64,000 nt of DNA from Okapia johnstoni (lineage: Eukaryota; Chordata; Mammalia; Artiodactyla; Giraffidae). The translations under genes and the position numbers were made by a program. Numbering within the stretch: position 1 is the first letter of the stretch; each line of letters opens with the position of its first letter. The stretch is from NCBI GenBank assembly GCA_024291935.2, contig CM044311.1, positions 25,734,001 to 25,798,000 of the forward strand, in the 5' to 3' direction. Of the stretch, positions 11,638 to 22,870 are shown in pieces. A model generated the notes under the pieces. It ran no database searches. It was given only the letters and a program-made list of their open reading frames with translations, and was not told the DNA's origin.

Positions 11638-12834
11638 AGTTTATCAGAATTAGCTATGCTCCTTTATAAGAAATTCACTCACATGCCTTAAAGTGATAGT
11701 AACACTGCTTTGAGAAATCAACTCATCAGGACTCTTTCTAGCTCACATCTCATCGCAGTCCAGAATGAATGGTGATGAGTTGGGAGGCTTCTTCCTATGC
11801 CCAAGAGTCAGGGACCAGCACCCTTTCCATCAGGGACCCTATCCTCTTTTGCTCCCTAAGAGTCCTTTCCAATCAGCCAGGGAATAAAGGAGGAATGCAC
11901 ATGGAAGTTTCTCTGTGTACCAGTCTTGAAATGGTCCCATCATTCCTGCTCACTTGTCATTGCCCAGAACACTCACCTGGCAACAAATACCTGCAAGGGA
12001 GTCTAGAAAATGTAGGTCCCCTGAGGGATCAGGAAGAAGATATTGGGGAATACTAGCATCTGCCAAAATTAGTATCTTATTTTGTAGAGATTTGGGGGCA
12101 CAACTGAAAAAAAAAAAAGCAGAGAGAAGAAATGATCCCTTCTCAGAAAAGCAAGCACAGAAAATTACCTTGCAATCAGAAAACAAATCTTGAGATCAAA
12201 ACCATGTCACTCTCTCAGATCCTTTCTCTTCATGGAGGACAAATAGTCAAGATGGTGGAGTAGAGTTGAAACTGGAGGGAACTTAATACCATAAACTGAG
12301 TTTTAAGTTTTAAGAACTAGGTTTTGAGAAACAGCCACAGATGTTATTCTATATGTGCACCACAGTATTAACAACAGAAATACAGGGCCATGATGCCTGT
12401 GAAAGCTAAGAGGAATCTCAGGGATGATGCACAAGCCTGGGATGGGTTTCTCAGTGTGGAAAATTTACTCCTCCCATCTGCCTGTCCATCCCCTTCTCCC
12501 ACATCCTTCTCCTTTCAGGAAATTTCCAATTATGTCTCCTTCATAAAATCTCTGCTCCAGCTCACATTCATTTCTTTCAAATTGTCTCTTACTGCCTCTC
12601 TAGCTAATATGAAGTGTTTTAGACTGTGACAATTCTTTCTCTGTGTTTAGAATAATTCATTCAAGATTCAGGAAAATATAGGTGGTCTCTATTCTGTATA
12701 CCTTACACCTAGTTCAGTGTTGGGCCCATAAAAAGGGATGAATAAATATGTCACTTAATTTGCTTCCATTTCTGGTATTGGGTAAGAGAGGTATCTCAAT
12801 AGGGAATGTACAAGTTCTCCTCCAGCATATTCTT
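11638..12834. other. Unassigned; LTR-like remnant near 11840-12060
   Basis: The stretch CATTGCCCAGAACACTCACC...GGAGTCTAGAAAATGTAGGT resembles an old MaLR-like repeat. 12105-12116 is an A run. No gene is supported; frames at 11769-12056 and 12390-12629 look random. Confidence 0.3.
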
Positions 12835-12843
12835 AAACAAGGA

Positions 12844-13067
12844 CTGAGTATGTGCTTAGTTGCTCAGTCATGTCTGACTCTTTGCGATCCTACAGACTGT
12901 AGCCTGCCAGGTTCCTCTGTCCATGGAATTTTCTAGGCAAGAATACTGGAGTGGGTTGCCATTTCCTTCTGCAGAGGATCTTCCCAACCCAGGGATCAAA
13001 CCTGATCTCTTAGGTCTCCTGAATTGGCAGGTGGGTTCTTTACTACTAACACCACCTGAGAAGCCCC
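12844..13067 (-). mobile_element. Bov-tA SINE
   Basis: Full antisense Bov-tA, from TGTGCTTAGTTGCTCAGTC at the left to the tRNA head ending AGAAGCCCC at the right. Flanks AAACAAGGA (12835) and AAACAAGAC (13069) form a short imperfect target-site duplication. Confidence 0.9.
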
Positions 13068-13078
13068 AAAACAAGACA

Positions 13079-13149
13079 GTCACACTTAATAAGTGATTGA
13101 GACAAGTCACACTTAATAAATGATAAAGTCACAGTTAATAAATGATCTC
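13079..13149. repeat. Local tandem triplication (22-27 bp units)
   Basis: Three copies of GTCACACTTAATAARTGAT start at 13079, 13106 and 13128. The third has one G for C and the first spacer is 5 bp longer. It abuts the right flank of the preceding SINE. Confidence 0.85.
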
Positions 13150-14260
13150 TTTGAATAAAGTGCAAAAGACATTCTTTTTAACCACATTCACTTTTCCCCC
13201 CTTAAACGCCTCAGAAAGACCTTGGTGATCTCTAGAAAAGATTGGTATGGTCTAGGATTCCAGGATAGAAATGAGCATGGGAAAGCCAGCAGTCAGGACA
13301 AAGGACTGATTTCTAGATTTTCCTCTTCTGGGCCCCCAGTGCAGACAGCTGTTTTGGCAGTGTCTTCCTAGTCCAGTCATCTACAACATGTGAAGCAAGC
13401 TTTAACTCAAGGACTTGGTGATGATAAAAATGTTAATTTAAATGGAAAGGATCTGCGTTGTAAAATTGTTTAAATGACAACATTTTACTATATAGTTTAC
13501 TACTAATAATACTAATATAATCATAATGATATACTGAATACAAATAACGAATGGCGTACAAAGAATTCAAAAATTAATTTCCAATATTTTTCTCAACATG
13601 TCTTGGAAGAAAATCCTCAGTCAAGGATGATCAAGAGAATCATTGCTAATGGGATTCAATCCAGGTCCAAGTCCTCTTGTCTCCTGCTAATCCAATTTCT
13701 ACATCCCTTTGGTTGAGAGCCACACACTGTTGGTGGTTGTACAGGTGTGCACCACAAGTAACTTCCTTCTAGCAGAATTGTTACTCTTACTGTCTGCTCA
13801 CGGGCTTGCTCAATGTTCCATTTAGTATCTGCTCTTAACAGTTATACTGTCACTGTCGGTATTTTCACTGCTCTCCCCTATACATACACAAGGCCTTCCT
13901 TCTGCCACTTGTTTATGTTTTAAGCAGTCCATGTTCCATGGGGAGCACCCACTTTGGGTATACTCCATGTTCAGGTGATGGAGAGGGCTCTATTTTATTC
14001 ATATCTGAAGAGAAAGAAAAGCTACTTAATGAGAGCAGAGTTGAAAAGACATCCCCTCCAGGGAAGTAACAGGGATGCCATGCTTACTGCCCCTGAAATA
14101 GGATCAACTTTCAACCCAGAAGTTTCAGTTCAACAGTATTTAACTCTATCATGCTCAGTATCAGACAGGCAACATTAGCATGTGTTATAGTTTTCAATAT
14201 TTCTATGGGCAATCTAGTAAAGTATCAGGGGAAAAAATTACTTTCTGAGTGTGTCCTATG
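13150..14260. other. Unassigned
   Basis: No gene or repeat family was recognised over 1.1 kb. A 74-codon frame at 13954-14178 has no support. Confidence 0.3.
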
Positions 14261-14435
14261 TGTGCGTGCTCAGTTGTGTCCAACCCTCTGAAACTCCATG
14301 AACAATAGCCCACCAGGCTCCAATGTCTGTGGAATTTTCCAGGCAAGAATACTAGAGTGGGTTGCCATTTCATACTCCAAGGGATCTTCCTAACCAAGGG
14401 GTTGATGTGTCTTCTACATTGGCAGGAGGATTCTT
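14261..14435 (-). mobile_element. Bov-tA SINE lacking tRNA 5' terminus
   Basis: Antisense Bov-tA whose sequence stops at GGCAGGAGGATTCTT, about 28 bp short of the usual GGGCTTCCC head. It directly abuts the dispersed repeat at 14436. No target-site duplication is visible. Confidence 0.85.
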
Positions 14436-14583
14436 AAATAATCCATAGATTTTCATTGGCGAAGTTCTTGTCAGGAAAAAGAAGTCTTTCTTCTTCCTGT
14501 TGAGCTCTGCTATCATCGCAGGACTTGAGAGCTCCCCATTCTGGTCTCCCAAACCTATTTAATTGAGGTTTCTATTTAGTAAT
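14436..14583. repeat. Unnamed dispersed repeat, copy 2
   Basis: Counterpart of 4058-4207 with the same orientation and roughly 80% identity by eye, again immediately right of a Bov-tA. Possibly an LTR piece or a trace of local duplication. Confidence 0.55.
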
Positions 14584-14642
14584 TGTTTAAATTTACAACA
14601 TCATGAATTTTTCAAAAGATATACACAGGTTTTGACTATGGT

Positions 14643-14860
14643 GCATGCTAAGTAGCTTCAGTCATTCCGGCTCTTTGCAACCCTATGGACTGTGGCCTGC
14701 CAGGTTCCTCTGTCCATGGGATTTTCCAGGCAAGCACACTGGAGTGGGTTGCCATTTCCTACTCCAGGGGATCTTCTGACCCAGGGATCAAATCCACGTC
14801 TCTTAAGTCTCCTGCATTGGCAGGCAGATTCTTTACCACTAGCACTACCTGGGAAGCCCC
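14643..14860 (-). mobile_element. Bov-tA SINE
   Basis: Complete antisense copy with a perfect 11-bp target-site duplication, TTGACTATGGT, at 14632-14642 and 14861-14871. Confidence 0.95.
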
Positions 14861-14871
14861 TTGACTATGGT

Positions 14872-15208
14872 AAATGAGTTTAAATTACACTTAAATAATA
14901 TATTTCATGATGAGAATCACATTGTATAATGAGCTATAATTACAATTCATCATTCAAATAAAGAAATTTAGCTCCTTTGATACCACCTAATCAAGATCAA
15001 TAGTGCATTTCTCACTGGCTTTATTTTCACTGTTGTCAAAAATGACAAATGCAATAGTACATGCATTCAAGAATTTAGCAAATGTGCAGTCAGAATTTTG
15101 TCTCAGTGAAGTTTTATGAGTCATTTTGATCAAGGGGTCCTGTGCTTTTAAAAGTCTATTTTAAGCTTCTAACACAATCATGGTGTGCTACTATCAGATG
15201 TGATCCAC
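14872..15208. other. Unassigned
   Basis: AT-rich sequence in which I see no gene or repeat. Confidence 0.3.
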
Positions 15209-15243
15209 TGTGATGGTCAGAGTTGTCCAAAGAAATAGAATCA

Positions 15244-16392
15244 ATCAGTTCAGTTCAGACCCTCAGTTGTATCCAACTCTTTGCAACCTCATGGACTGCA
15301 GCATGCCAGGCATCCCCGTCCATCACCAACTCCCGAAGTTTACTCAAATTCATGTCCCTTGAGTCAGTGATGCCATCCAGCCATCTCATCCTCTGTTGTC
15401 CCCTTCTCTTCCACCTTCAATCTTTCCCAGCATCAGGGTCTTTTCAAATGAGTCAGTTCTTCACATCAGGTGGCCAAAGTATTGGAGCTTCAGCTTCAGC
15501 ATCAGTCCTTTCAATGAATATTCAGGACTGATTTCCTTTAGGATGGACTGGTTTGATCTCCTTGCAGTCCAAGGGATTCTCAAGAGTCTCCTCCAACACC
15601 ATAGTTCAAAGGCATCAATTCTTTGATGCTCAGCTTTCTTCATAGTCCAACTCTCACATCCATACATGACCACTGGAAAAACCATAGCTTTGACTAGACG
15701 GACCTTTGTTGGCAAAGTAATATCTCTGCTTTTTAATATGCTATTTAGATTGGTCATAACTTTTCTTCCAAGGAGCAAACATCTTTTAATTTCATGGCTG
15801 CAGTCACCATCTGCAGTGATTTTGGAACACAAAAAAATAAAGTCTGCCACTGTTACCCCATCTATTTGCCATGAAGTGATGGGACCAGATGCCATGATCT
15901 TAGTTTTCTGACTGTTGAGTTTTAAGCCATCTTTTTCACTCTCCTCTTTCACTTTCATCAAGAGGCTCTTTAGTTCTTCTTTGCTTTCTGCCATAGGGTG
16001 GTGTCATCTGCATATCTGAGGTGATTGATATTTCTCCCAGCAATCTTCATTGCAGTATGTGCTTCATCCAGCCCAGTGTTTCTCATGATGTACTCTGCAT
16101 ATAAATTAAATAAGCAGGGTGACAATATACAGCCTTGACGTACTCCTTTCCCGAATTGGAACTAGTCTGTTGCTCCATGTTCAATTCTAACTGTTGCTTC
16201 TTGACCTGCATACAGATTTCTCAGGAGGCAGGTCAGGTGGTCTGGTATTTCTATCTCTTTAAGAATTTTCCACAGTTTGTTGTGACCCACACAGTCAAAG
16301 GCTTTGGCATGGTCAATAAAGCAGAAGTAGATGTTTTTTCTGGAACTCTCTTGCCTTTTCAATGATCCAACGGATGTTGGCAATTTGATACA
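15244..16392 (-). mobile_element. BovB LINE, 3' ~1.15 kb
   Basis: Inserted within the MLT2 LTR. The 3' end (CAGTTCAGTTCAG repeat) is at the left. The 5' truncation, near 16392, falls in the reverse transcriptase just upstream of its motif A. It carries most of the catalytic palm and thumb region but with frameshifts. Confidence 0.92.
15461..16392 (-). pseudogene. BovB reverse transcriptase fragment
   Basis: Reading from the right, motif A is intact (FIDHAKAFDCVGHNKLWKIL, near 16260-16330) with its catalytic Asp, followed by LRNLYAGQEATVR. The frame breaks before motif C. The YADD sequence is intact at the DNA level near 16000-16010, but one T is missing just after it, so the following frame restarts at MAESKEELKSLL (15994). 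That frame ends at FGHLM with TGA where the family has CGA, a typical CpG decay. Non-functional. Confidence 0.85.
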
Positions 16393-16407
16393 TGTACATA
16401 TTAAGAG

Positions 16408-16631
16408 GGGCTTTTCAGACGGCACTAGTGGTAAAGAACCTGCCTGTCAATGCTGGAGACGTCAAAGATGAGGGTTCGATTCCTGGATTAGGAAGATCTC
16501 CTGGAGGAGGGCACAGCAACCCACTAAAATATTCTTGCCTGTAGAATTGCATGGACAGAGGAGCCTGGTGGGCTACAGTCCACAGGGTTACAAAAAGTCA
16601 GATACCACTGGAGTGATTTAGTACACGTGCA
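16408..16631 (+). mobile_element. Bov-tA SINE
   Basis: Sense copy starting GGGCTTTTCAGACGGCACTA, inserted at or beside the BovB/MLT2 junction. The flanks share ACATATTAAG/ACATATATAAG, an approximate target-site duplication. Confidence 0.88.
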
Positions 16632-17206
16632 TACATATATAAGGAGACCTATCTAGGAAACTGGCTCGGATGACTATGCAGGCTAAAACTCCCAAGATCT
16701 GCAGTCAGCATATAGTATAAGTTCCAGCCTGAATTGAGGCAGCATTCAGAACCAGGAAAAGTCAATATTTCAATTTGTGTCTGAAAGCAGGAAAGGACCA
16801 GTGTCCCAGTCCAAAGCTGTCAGGCGGGAGCTCCCTCTTACTCCACCGTGTTGTTCTAGTTCAGTCTTACTTGGTGGAGGCCCAGCCACCTTAGGAAGTC
16901 TACTGATTCAAATGTAATCTCATCCAGACAACCCAGAGTAATGACTGGCCAAATGCCTGGGCACCCCAGTGACCAAACCAAGTTAACACAGAGAAATAAC
17001 TATCACATCCCAATATACAAAACATTTGTGAAAGATATAAGACAGATATAAGACAAACACAATAGTGGTAAACAATGACAAAATGATATATGATCAAGTA
17101 CTAGTTTGAATGATAATGCCTATAATTCCTATGGAACTTTAGAAAGGGAGTAATTTCTGATTAATTTTATAACAAATGTGTTTTCATTTGTTTACAGGTG
17201 ATTAAG

Positions 17207-17439
17207 GGGCTTCCCCCTTGGTGGCTCAGATGATAAAGAATCTGCCTGCAATGTAGGAGATCTGGGTTCGATCCCTGGGTTGGGAAGAGCCCCTGGAGAA
17301 GGCTCTCCACTGGAGTGGCTACCCACTCCAGCATTCTTGCCTGGAAAATCCCATGGACAGAGGAGCCTGGCAGGCTACAGTCCATGGGGTTGCAAAGAGT
17401 TGGACACGACTGAGTAACTGAGCAACTAAGCAGATGCGA
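17207..17439 (+). mobile_element. Bov-tA SINE
   Basis: Complete sense copy with a perfect 11-bp target-site duplication, AGGTGATTAAG, at 17196-17206 and 17440-17450. An internal duplication-like CCACTGGAGTGGCTACCCACTCC differs from consensus. Confidence 0.95.
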
Positions 17440-17784
17440 AGGTGATTAAGTCCAAAGAACTAAAGGGTAAATAAGGGTTGATTGTTCAAAAAATAAAAAA
17501 GTTTAAAATCACTTTAAAAATGAGGAAAAAAACAAAACTCAAGCACAGCCATGAGGGAGAAAAATAACGGACTGCTTCAGCATTTTTCCTGTATCAATCT
17601 TGATTCCATTTTATACCTCCATGTGAAAGATTGCTCCAGCTGAGAGAAAATGGCTTTTGATGCCACATTTTCCCAAAACACCTGCTGGTTTTAAAGTTTC
17701 AGCAAATAATTTGACCTGCTGAGAATTCTTAGGTTATAATTTTTATATTCATAGCTTCTCAGAAAATTGTAGAGGTTTTCTGCA
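17440..17784. other. Unassigned DNA left of the exon candidate
   Basis: No repeat was recognised. A potential splice acceptor, GGTTTTCTGCAG, ends at 17784. Confidence 0.3.
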
Positions 17785-17814
17785 GAAGGGGAGAAAACAA
17801 GTGAGCCAAGCAAA

Positions 17815-17971
17815 ATGATCTCTGAAAGTAATGGATATTATTCACCGCTTTCGTGTGCTACCCACTATCCACCAGATTCTATTCTGTCACAGGGAGTACA
17901 ATATTTTAGTGGAAGAGATACAAAGAATTATGTCGCATCCAGTTATTTCTCCAAGGATTGGGCAATGACAG
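17815..17971 (+). CDS. Candidate exon A of an unrecognised small protein
   Basis: I do not recognise this product. The frame starts with ATG at 17815 in good context (A at -3) and runs 52 codons before a strong donor, ACAG|GTAAGC, at 17971/17972. The residues are Tyr/Ser/Pro-rich and protein-like (MISESNGYYSPLSC at the start, FSKDWAMT at the end). Three CpGs sit within codons (CCG, TCG, GTC-GCA), unusual in this AT-rich neighbourhood. The frame is open leftward to 17773, and an acceptor-like TTTTCTGCAG ends at 17784, so it could be a first or an internal exon. It overlaps no known repeat. Chance cannot be excluded without conservation or RNA evidence. Confidence 0.3.
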
Positions 17972-18358
17972 GTAAGCAATTCTATTTGCCGACCTTAAGA
18001 ACAGTTTTTATTGGAAACTAATATAAATTATTCTGAAAAAGTTAATGATATCTCTTTTAATCAAGATATCAATCCCAAACAGTGTCAGAGTCACTGAAGT
18101 GTCTATAGCTGAAAACCTATCACCTTTCTTCAACTTATGCTTTAGTAGATCAACTCTCCAATCTGACATAACCAGTTTTCTAGAAAACTCAATAGCTGAA
18201 AGAAGGCCCCTTTGCAACAACGAGAATGACAAAAATCTATTCCATGTTTCTTGATTCTTCTAGCTGTATTATGACAATAATTTTCTAAGTGGTCACTTTT
18301 TGCTGGGATCAGAAAGGTTGAAGCAGTGATGTCTCTTGAAATTTTCTTATCATTCTAG

Positions 18359-18529
18359 AACAGCCTTTCTCAACTACTGAAGATGAGACATGAGCAGATG
18401 GAAGTGAGCATTCCTATCCCTCATGACCAAAACTTGTTATATGGAGATTGTGGGGTTCCAGCGGCCCAAGATGAAGAGCTGGCAGCTCTGATGTTGAGAG
18501 AGTTGAAGGATCTGGTACTGGGAGAATGA
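18359..18529 (+). pseudogene. Candidate exon B, protein-like C-terminal frame, out of phase
   Basis: An acceptor, TTTTCTTATCATTCTAG, ends at 18358. From 18359 a 56-codon frame runs to TGA at 18527-18529, ending in an amphipathic helix-like EELAALMLRELKDLVLGE. I do not recognise it. Splicing exon A (ends in phase 1) to this acceptor gives a different frame, which stops after about 11 codons (EQPFSTTEDET). The longer frame would be reached if one extra base lies near 18385-18395. Either the locus is a frameshifted pseudogene or the two frames are unrelated. No AATAAA was found close downstream. Confidence 0.25.
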
Positions 18530-19569
18530 GCCATAGAACACAGAACTTTGGAACATCACACAAATGGAAGGAACTACAGACTTTAAGAGAGGTCCCAGGA
18601 GGAAACACAAGTAGACTAGGTAGGATACTTATACCTTAGTGGACATCATCCAAACAAAACCAGGCATTGAACTGGAGAATTACTCCTCAATAGAGACCAG
18701 CAAGAACAAAGAAGGAAGCCAAACACCAGAAGGCTCTCTGCAGTGCATGAAACAATTCAGTTTTCTCTCAGAACAAACATGCTCTCCTGGGGAGAAGGAG
18801 GGAAATAGAAGATCTTAGGAGAGGCAGGGAGAAAGAATCCTGATTGGGAGTGTAAATTCTGAACGGAAGGAATCTTTCATTCTACCATTTGTCTTAAAGA
18901 TGAATCACAAAGACTAAAGCAATCACAATGAAACTTTTGTTAAACCAGAAGAGGCTGAGTTACCTCTAATAGGCAATATAACTGTTTTCTACACACACTC
19001 ATCCTCCCACTAGCAGCAGAACTGGGATATCCAGAGCTAGATAAGATCAATTACAGCAAAGTTTTAAAAAGCAAGTTATTTAGTACAGATTTGTATGGCG
19101 GTGTAAACTTTAACCCCAAAAGGAAGAAATGAGTAAGATGTAGTTCACATCTCTTCATGAGGAAAAATTCTGTAAGAACATGGTATGATAAATGGAAAAA
19201 TGGGAGATAAATATAAGCACAAAGTTAGCACAAAGGAGAGAATGATAAAATACATATGGAAGCTAGGAGGAGGAGAAGAAGAAAAGTCTTCCTAGAAAAG
19301 AAAACTTATGTTGGGTTCTAGAGGATAAATATGAGTTCCTGGTGCATTGGGGAGAGTCCTCTACAGGTAAAAAGAACAATAAGTCAAACACAGAAGAGTG
19401 GAAGGGTTAAGTGCTCAGTTTAGTCTTAAATAGAGCATAATAGAGACAGAAATATTCAGACAGAATTCCATTCTCTGGCTATTAATGTTATAGCCTAGAG
19501 GATAGAAACTACCTTTGTTTCAAGTTGTGAAGACTATTTTTCAAGAGAAAATATTTAAGCTTCATTTAA
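18530..19569. other. Unassigned
   Basis: No gene or family match was seen in 1 kb of A/G-rich DNA downstream of the exon candidates. Confidence 0.3.
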
Positions 19570-19942
19570 ACTTATAATAAAATATTTGCTACATTCCCTC
19601 GGCTGTACAATAATATATCCTTATAGCTTATTTAATTTATACATAGTAGTTTGTATCTCTTAATCCCTTACCCCTATCTTGCCCCTCCCTCCTTCCTTCT
19701 CCCCTACTGGTAACCACTACTTTGGTCTCAATCTATGTGAATCTGTTTCTGTTCTGTTCAATTTATTTCTTTATTCTTCAGATACCACACACAAGTGATA
19801 ACATACAGTATTTGTCTTTCTCTATATGACTTACTTTACTAGGCGTAATACTTTCCAGACCCATCTACATTGGTGCAAATGGTAAAATTTCATTCTTTCT
19901 TATGGCTGAGAATTCCACTGTATGTACCTCTACATACACATA

Positions 19943-20164
19943 GGCTCCCCAGGTGACACAGTGATAAAGAATCCACCTACCAATGCAGGAGAAGCAAGGG
20001 ACATGGATTTGATCCCTGAATCAGGAAGATCCCCTGCAGTAGGAAATGACAACCCACTCTACTGTTCTTGCTTGGAAAACTCCATGGACAAAAGAGCCTG
20101 GCAGGCTGCAGTCCATGGGGTCACAGAGTTGGACATGACTGAGCGACTGAGCATGCATGCACAT
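19943..20164 (+). mobile_element. Bov-tA SINE in L1 3'UTR
   Basis: Sense copy with a perfect 11-bp target-site duplication, ACATACACATA, at 19932-19942 and 20165-20175. The tail merges into a CATGCATGCACATACATAC microsatellite-like stretch. Confidence 0.95.
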
Positions 20165-20340
20165 ACATACACATATGACACATATTCTTCATTCATCTGT
20201 TGATAAACACTTATGGTGACTCCATATCTTGGCTGTAAATAATGCTGTTATGAACATTAGAGTACACATATCTTTTTTTAAGTGATTTCATTTTCTTTGG
20301 ATATATACTCAGGCGTGGAATTGCTGGATCACACAGTCTT

Positions 20341-20684
20341 AAGAGTCTCTTGGACTGCAAGGAGATCCAACCAGTCCATCCTAAAGGACATCAGTCCTGA
20401 ATGTTTACTGGAAAAACTGATGCTGAAGATGAAACTCCAATACTTTAGCCATCTGATACAAAGAACTGACTCATTTGAAAAGACTCTGATGCTGGAAAAG
20501 TTTGAAGGCGGGAGAAGAAGGGGACAACAGAGGATGAGATGGTTGTATGGCATCACTGACTCAAAAGACATGAGTTTGAATAAACTCCAGGAGTTTGTGA
20601 TGGAAAGGGAGGCCAGGCATGCTGCAGTCTATGGGGTGGCAAAGAGTTGGACACGACTGAGCAACTGAATTGAACTGATAGTAG
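20341..20684 (+). mobile_element. BovB LINE, 3' ~345 bp, in L1
   Basis: Starts AGAGTCTCTTGGACTGCAAG and ends CTGAATTGAACTGATA. An open frame still reads through the BovB C-terminus (SKDMSLNKLQEFVMEREARH, then VAKSWTRLSN). It sits between the L1 words GGAATTGCTGGATCACA and TAGTTCTATTTTTAG, which are contiguous in L1. Confidence 0.92.
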
Positions 20685-21302
20685 TTCTATTTTTAGTTCT
20701 TTAAGGTACCTCCATACTGTTTTCCATAGTAACTACACCAATATACATTCCCACCAACAGAGTATGAGCATTCTTGTCTTCACATCATTTCCAACATTTG
20801 TTATTAATATTTGCAGATTTTTTTGGTGATAGACATTCTGACAGGTGTGAGGTCACACCTCATTGTAGCTTTGATTTGCATTTCTTTAATAATTAGTGAT
20901 ACTGAACATCCTTTGATGTGCCTGTTAGCCATCTGTATGTCTTCATTGGAAAAATGTCTACTCAAGTCTTCTGCCTTTTTTTCAATTGGATTATTTGGTT
21001 TTTTGTTTGTTTGCTTGAGCTGTCTGTATACTTTGGATATTAACTTCTCATTGGCCACATTATTTCAAATATTTTCTGCTATTCCAGAGGTTATCTTTTC
21101 ATCTTATCTATTAATTCCTTTCCGTGTAAAAACTTTTAAGCTTAACTGGGTCACATTTGTTTATTTTTACTTTTATTTCTTTCACCTTTGAAGACAAACC
21201 CAACAATATATTGCTCCAATTTATGTCAGAGAGTGTTCCACCTATGTTCTCTTTTAGTTTTATGGTTTTAGGTCTTACATTTAGGTCTTTAAACCATTTT
21301 GA

Positions 21303-21617
21303 GGACTTCCCTAGGGGTCCAGTGGTTAAGAATTAACATGCTAATGAAGGGAACAGGAATTCGATCCCTGGTCCTGGAAAATTCCACATGCTGCAGGGCA
21401 GCTAAGACCATGCACTGCAACTACTGAGTGTGCTCTAGGGCTTGCAAGCCATAACTACTGAAACCCGCTCGCTCTACAGTCCATGCTCCACAACAAGAAA
21501 AGCCACCTCCATAAGAAGCCCCTGCATGACAAATAGAGAGGAGCCCCTGCTCTCTGAACTGGAGAAAGCCAGCACGTAGCAACAAAGACCCAGCACAGCC
21601 AAGGGTTAATTAATTTT
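21303..21617 (+). mobile_element. CHR-type tRNA-Glu SINE, long form, in L1
   Basis: Starts GGACTTCCCTAGGGGTCCAG and shows the repeated CAACTACTGA, GCTCCACAACAAG, AGAAGCCCCTGC and AACAAAGACCCAGC blocks of the long artiodactyl CHR-2-like element. Degenerate 13-15 bp flanks (AACCATTTTGAG and AGATGTTTCGAG) look like a decayed target-site duplication. Confidence 0.88.
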
Positions 21618-22870
21618 TGAAAAGATGTTTCGAGTTTATTTTTGTGCACAGTGTGAGAAAATGTTCTAATCTCATTGTTTTATATGTAACTATCCAGCTT
21701 TCCCAGCACTACTTGCTGAAGAGACTGCATTTTTTCCATCACATATTCTTGCCTCCTTTGTCATAGATTAAATGACTGTAGGTGCATGAATTTATTTGGG
21801 GGCTTTCTATTTTGATAGTAATTGCATTAAATCTGTAGATTATTTTGGGTAATATGGCCATTTTAACAATGCTGTTTCTCCCAAGCAAAGAGCATGGGGT
21901 ATCTTTCCACTGCTTTGAGTCACCTCTTTCTCTCAATTTCCTTTATCTATGTTTTACAGCTTTCAGCATATTGGTCTCTCACCCCCTTGGTTAAATTTAT
22001 TCCTAGGTATTTTTTTATGTTTTTTTTTTAACTTTCTCTTCACGATATTTAATTATCAGTGTATATTAACTTTATATCCTGTAGCCTTGCTGAATTTATT
22101 AGTTCTAATAGCTTTCGGGTGGAGACTATAGAGTTCTCTATATAGAGAGTATCATGCCATCTGAAAATAGTGACAGTTTTACCTCTTGCCTTCCAATTTG
22201 GATACCTTTTATTTCTTTTTCTTGTTTGCAGTGGCTAGGACTTCTTTGTGCTAATTTTAAAAGAAGTGGTAAGAGTAGATAACCTTGTCTTTTTTTTGGA
22301 GGAAAATCTTTCAGTTTTCACTATGAAGTGTAATATTAGCTGTGGGTTTGTCATAAGTGGCCTTTATTATGTTGAGATATGTTCTCTCTAAATCAACATT
22401 GATGAGAGCTTTTATCATGAATGGATATTGAATTTTGTCAAATGCTTTTTTCTCCATCTACTGAAATTATCGGGTGACTTTTATCCATCTTTTTGTCAAT
22501 GTGGTGTACATTAATTGATTTGTAGATATTGAACCATCCTTGTATCCCTAGAATAAATCCCACTTGATCATGTTTTTGTATAATGTTGAATTCAATTTGT
22601 TAATACTAATACTTTGGTGAAGATTTTTCCCTCTATACTCATTAGAGATATTGGCTTGTAGTTTGCCTTTCTGTGGTATCTTTGTCTCATTCTGGTATCA
22701 GGGTAATAGTGACCTGGTAGAATGAATTTGAGAGTATTCCTCCTCTTCAATTTTTTGGGATCATTTGAGAAGGATAACACTTCTCTTTATATGTTTGGTA
22801 GAATTCCCCTGGGAAACACTCCAATCCTGGACTTTCAACTGCTGAGAATTTTTTAATAAATTAAATTTTA

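Larger units (their letters stand above)
15209..17007 (-). mobile_element. MLT2-type (ERVL) LTR split by BovB and Bov-tA
   Basis: The LTR edge TGTGATGGTCAGAGTTGTCC starts at 15209 and continues to about 15243. After two younger insertions it resumes near 16632 (ATATAAGGAGACC, CCCAAGATCTGCAGTC, GGCACCCCAGTGACC) and ends AACTATCACA at 17007. The 5-bp flanks TCCAC and TCCCA are close to the 5-bp duplication expected for ERVL. The LTR is antisense and no internal retroviral genes are attached. Confidence 0.8.
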
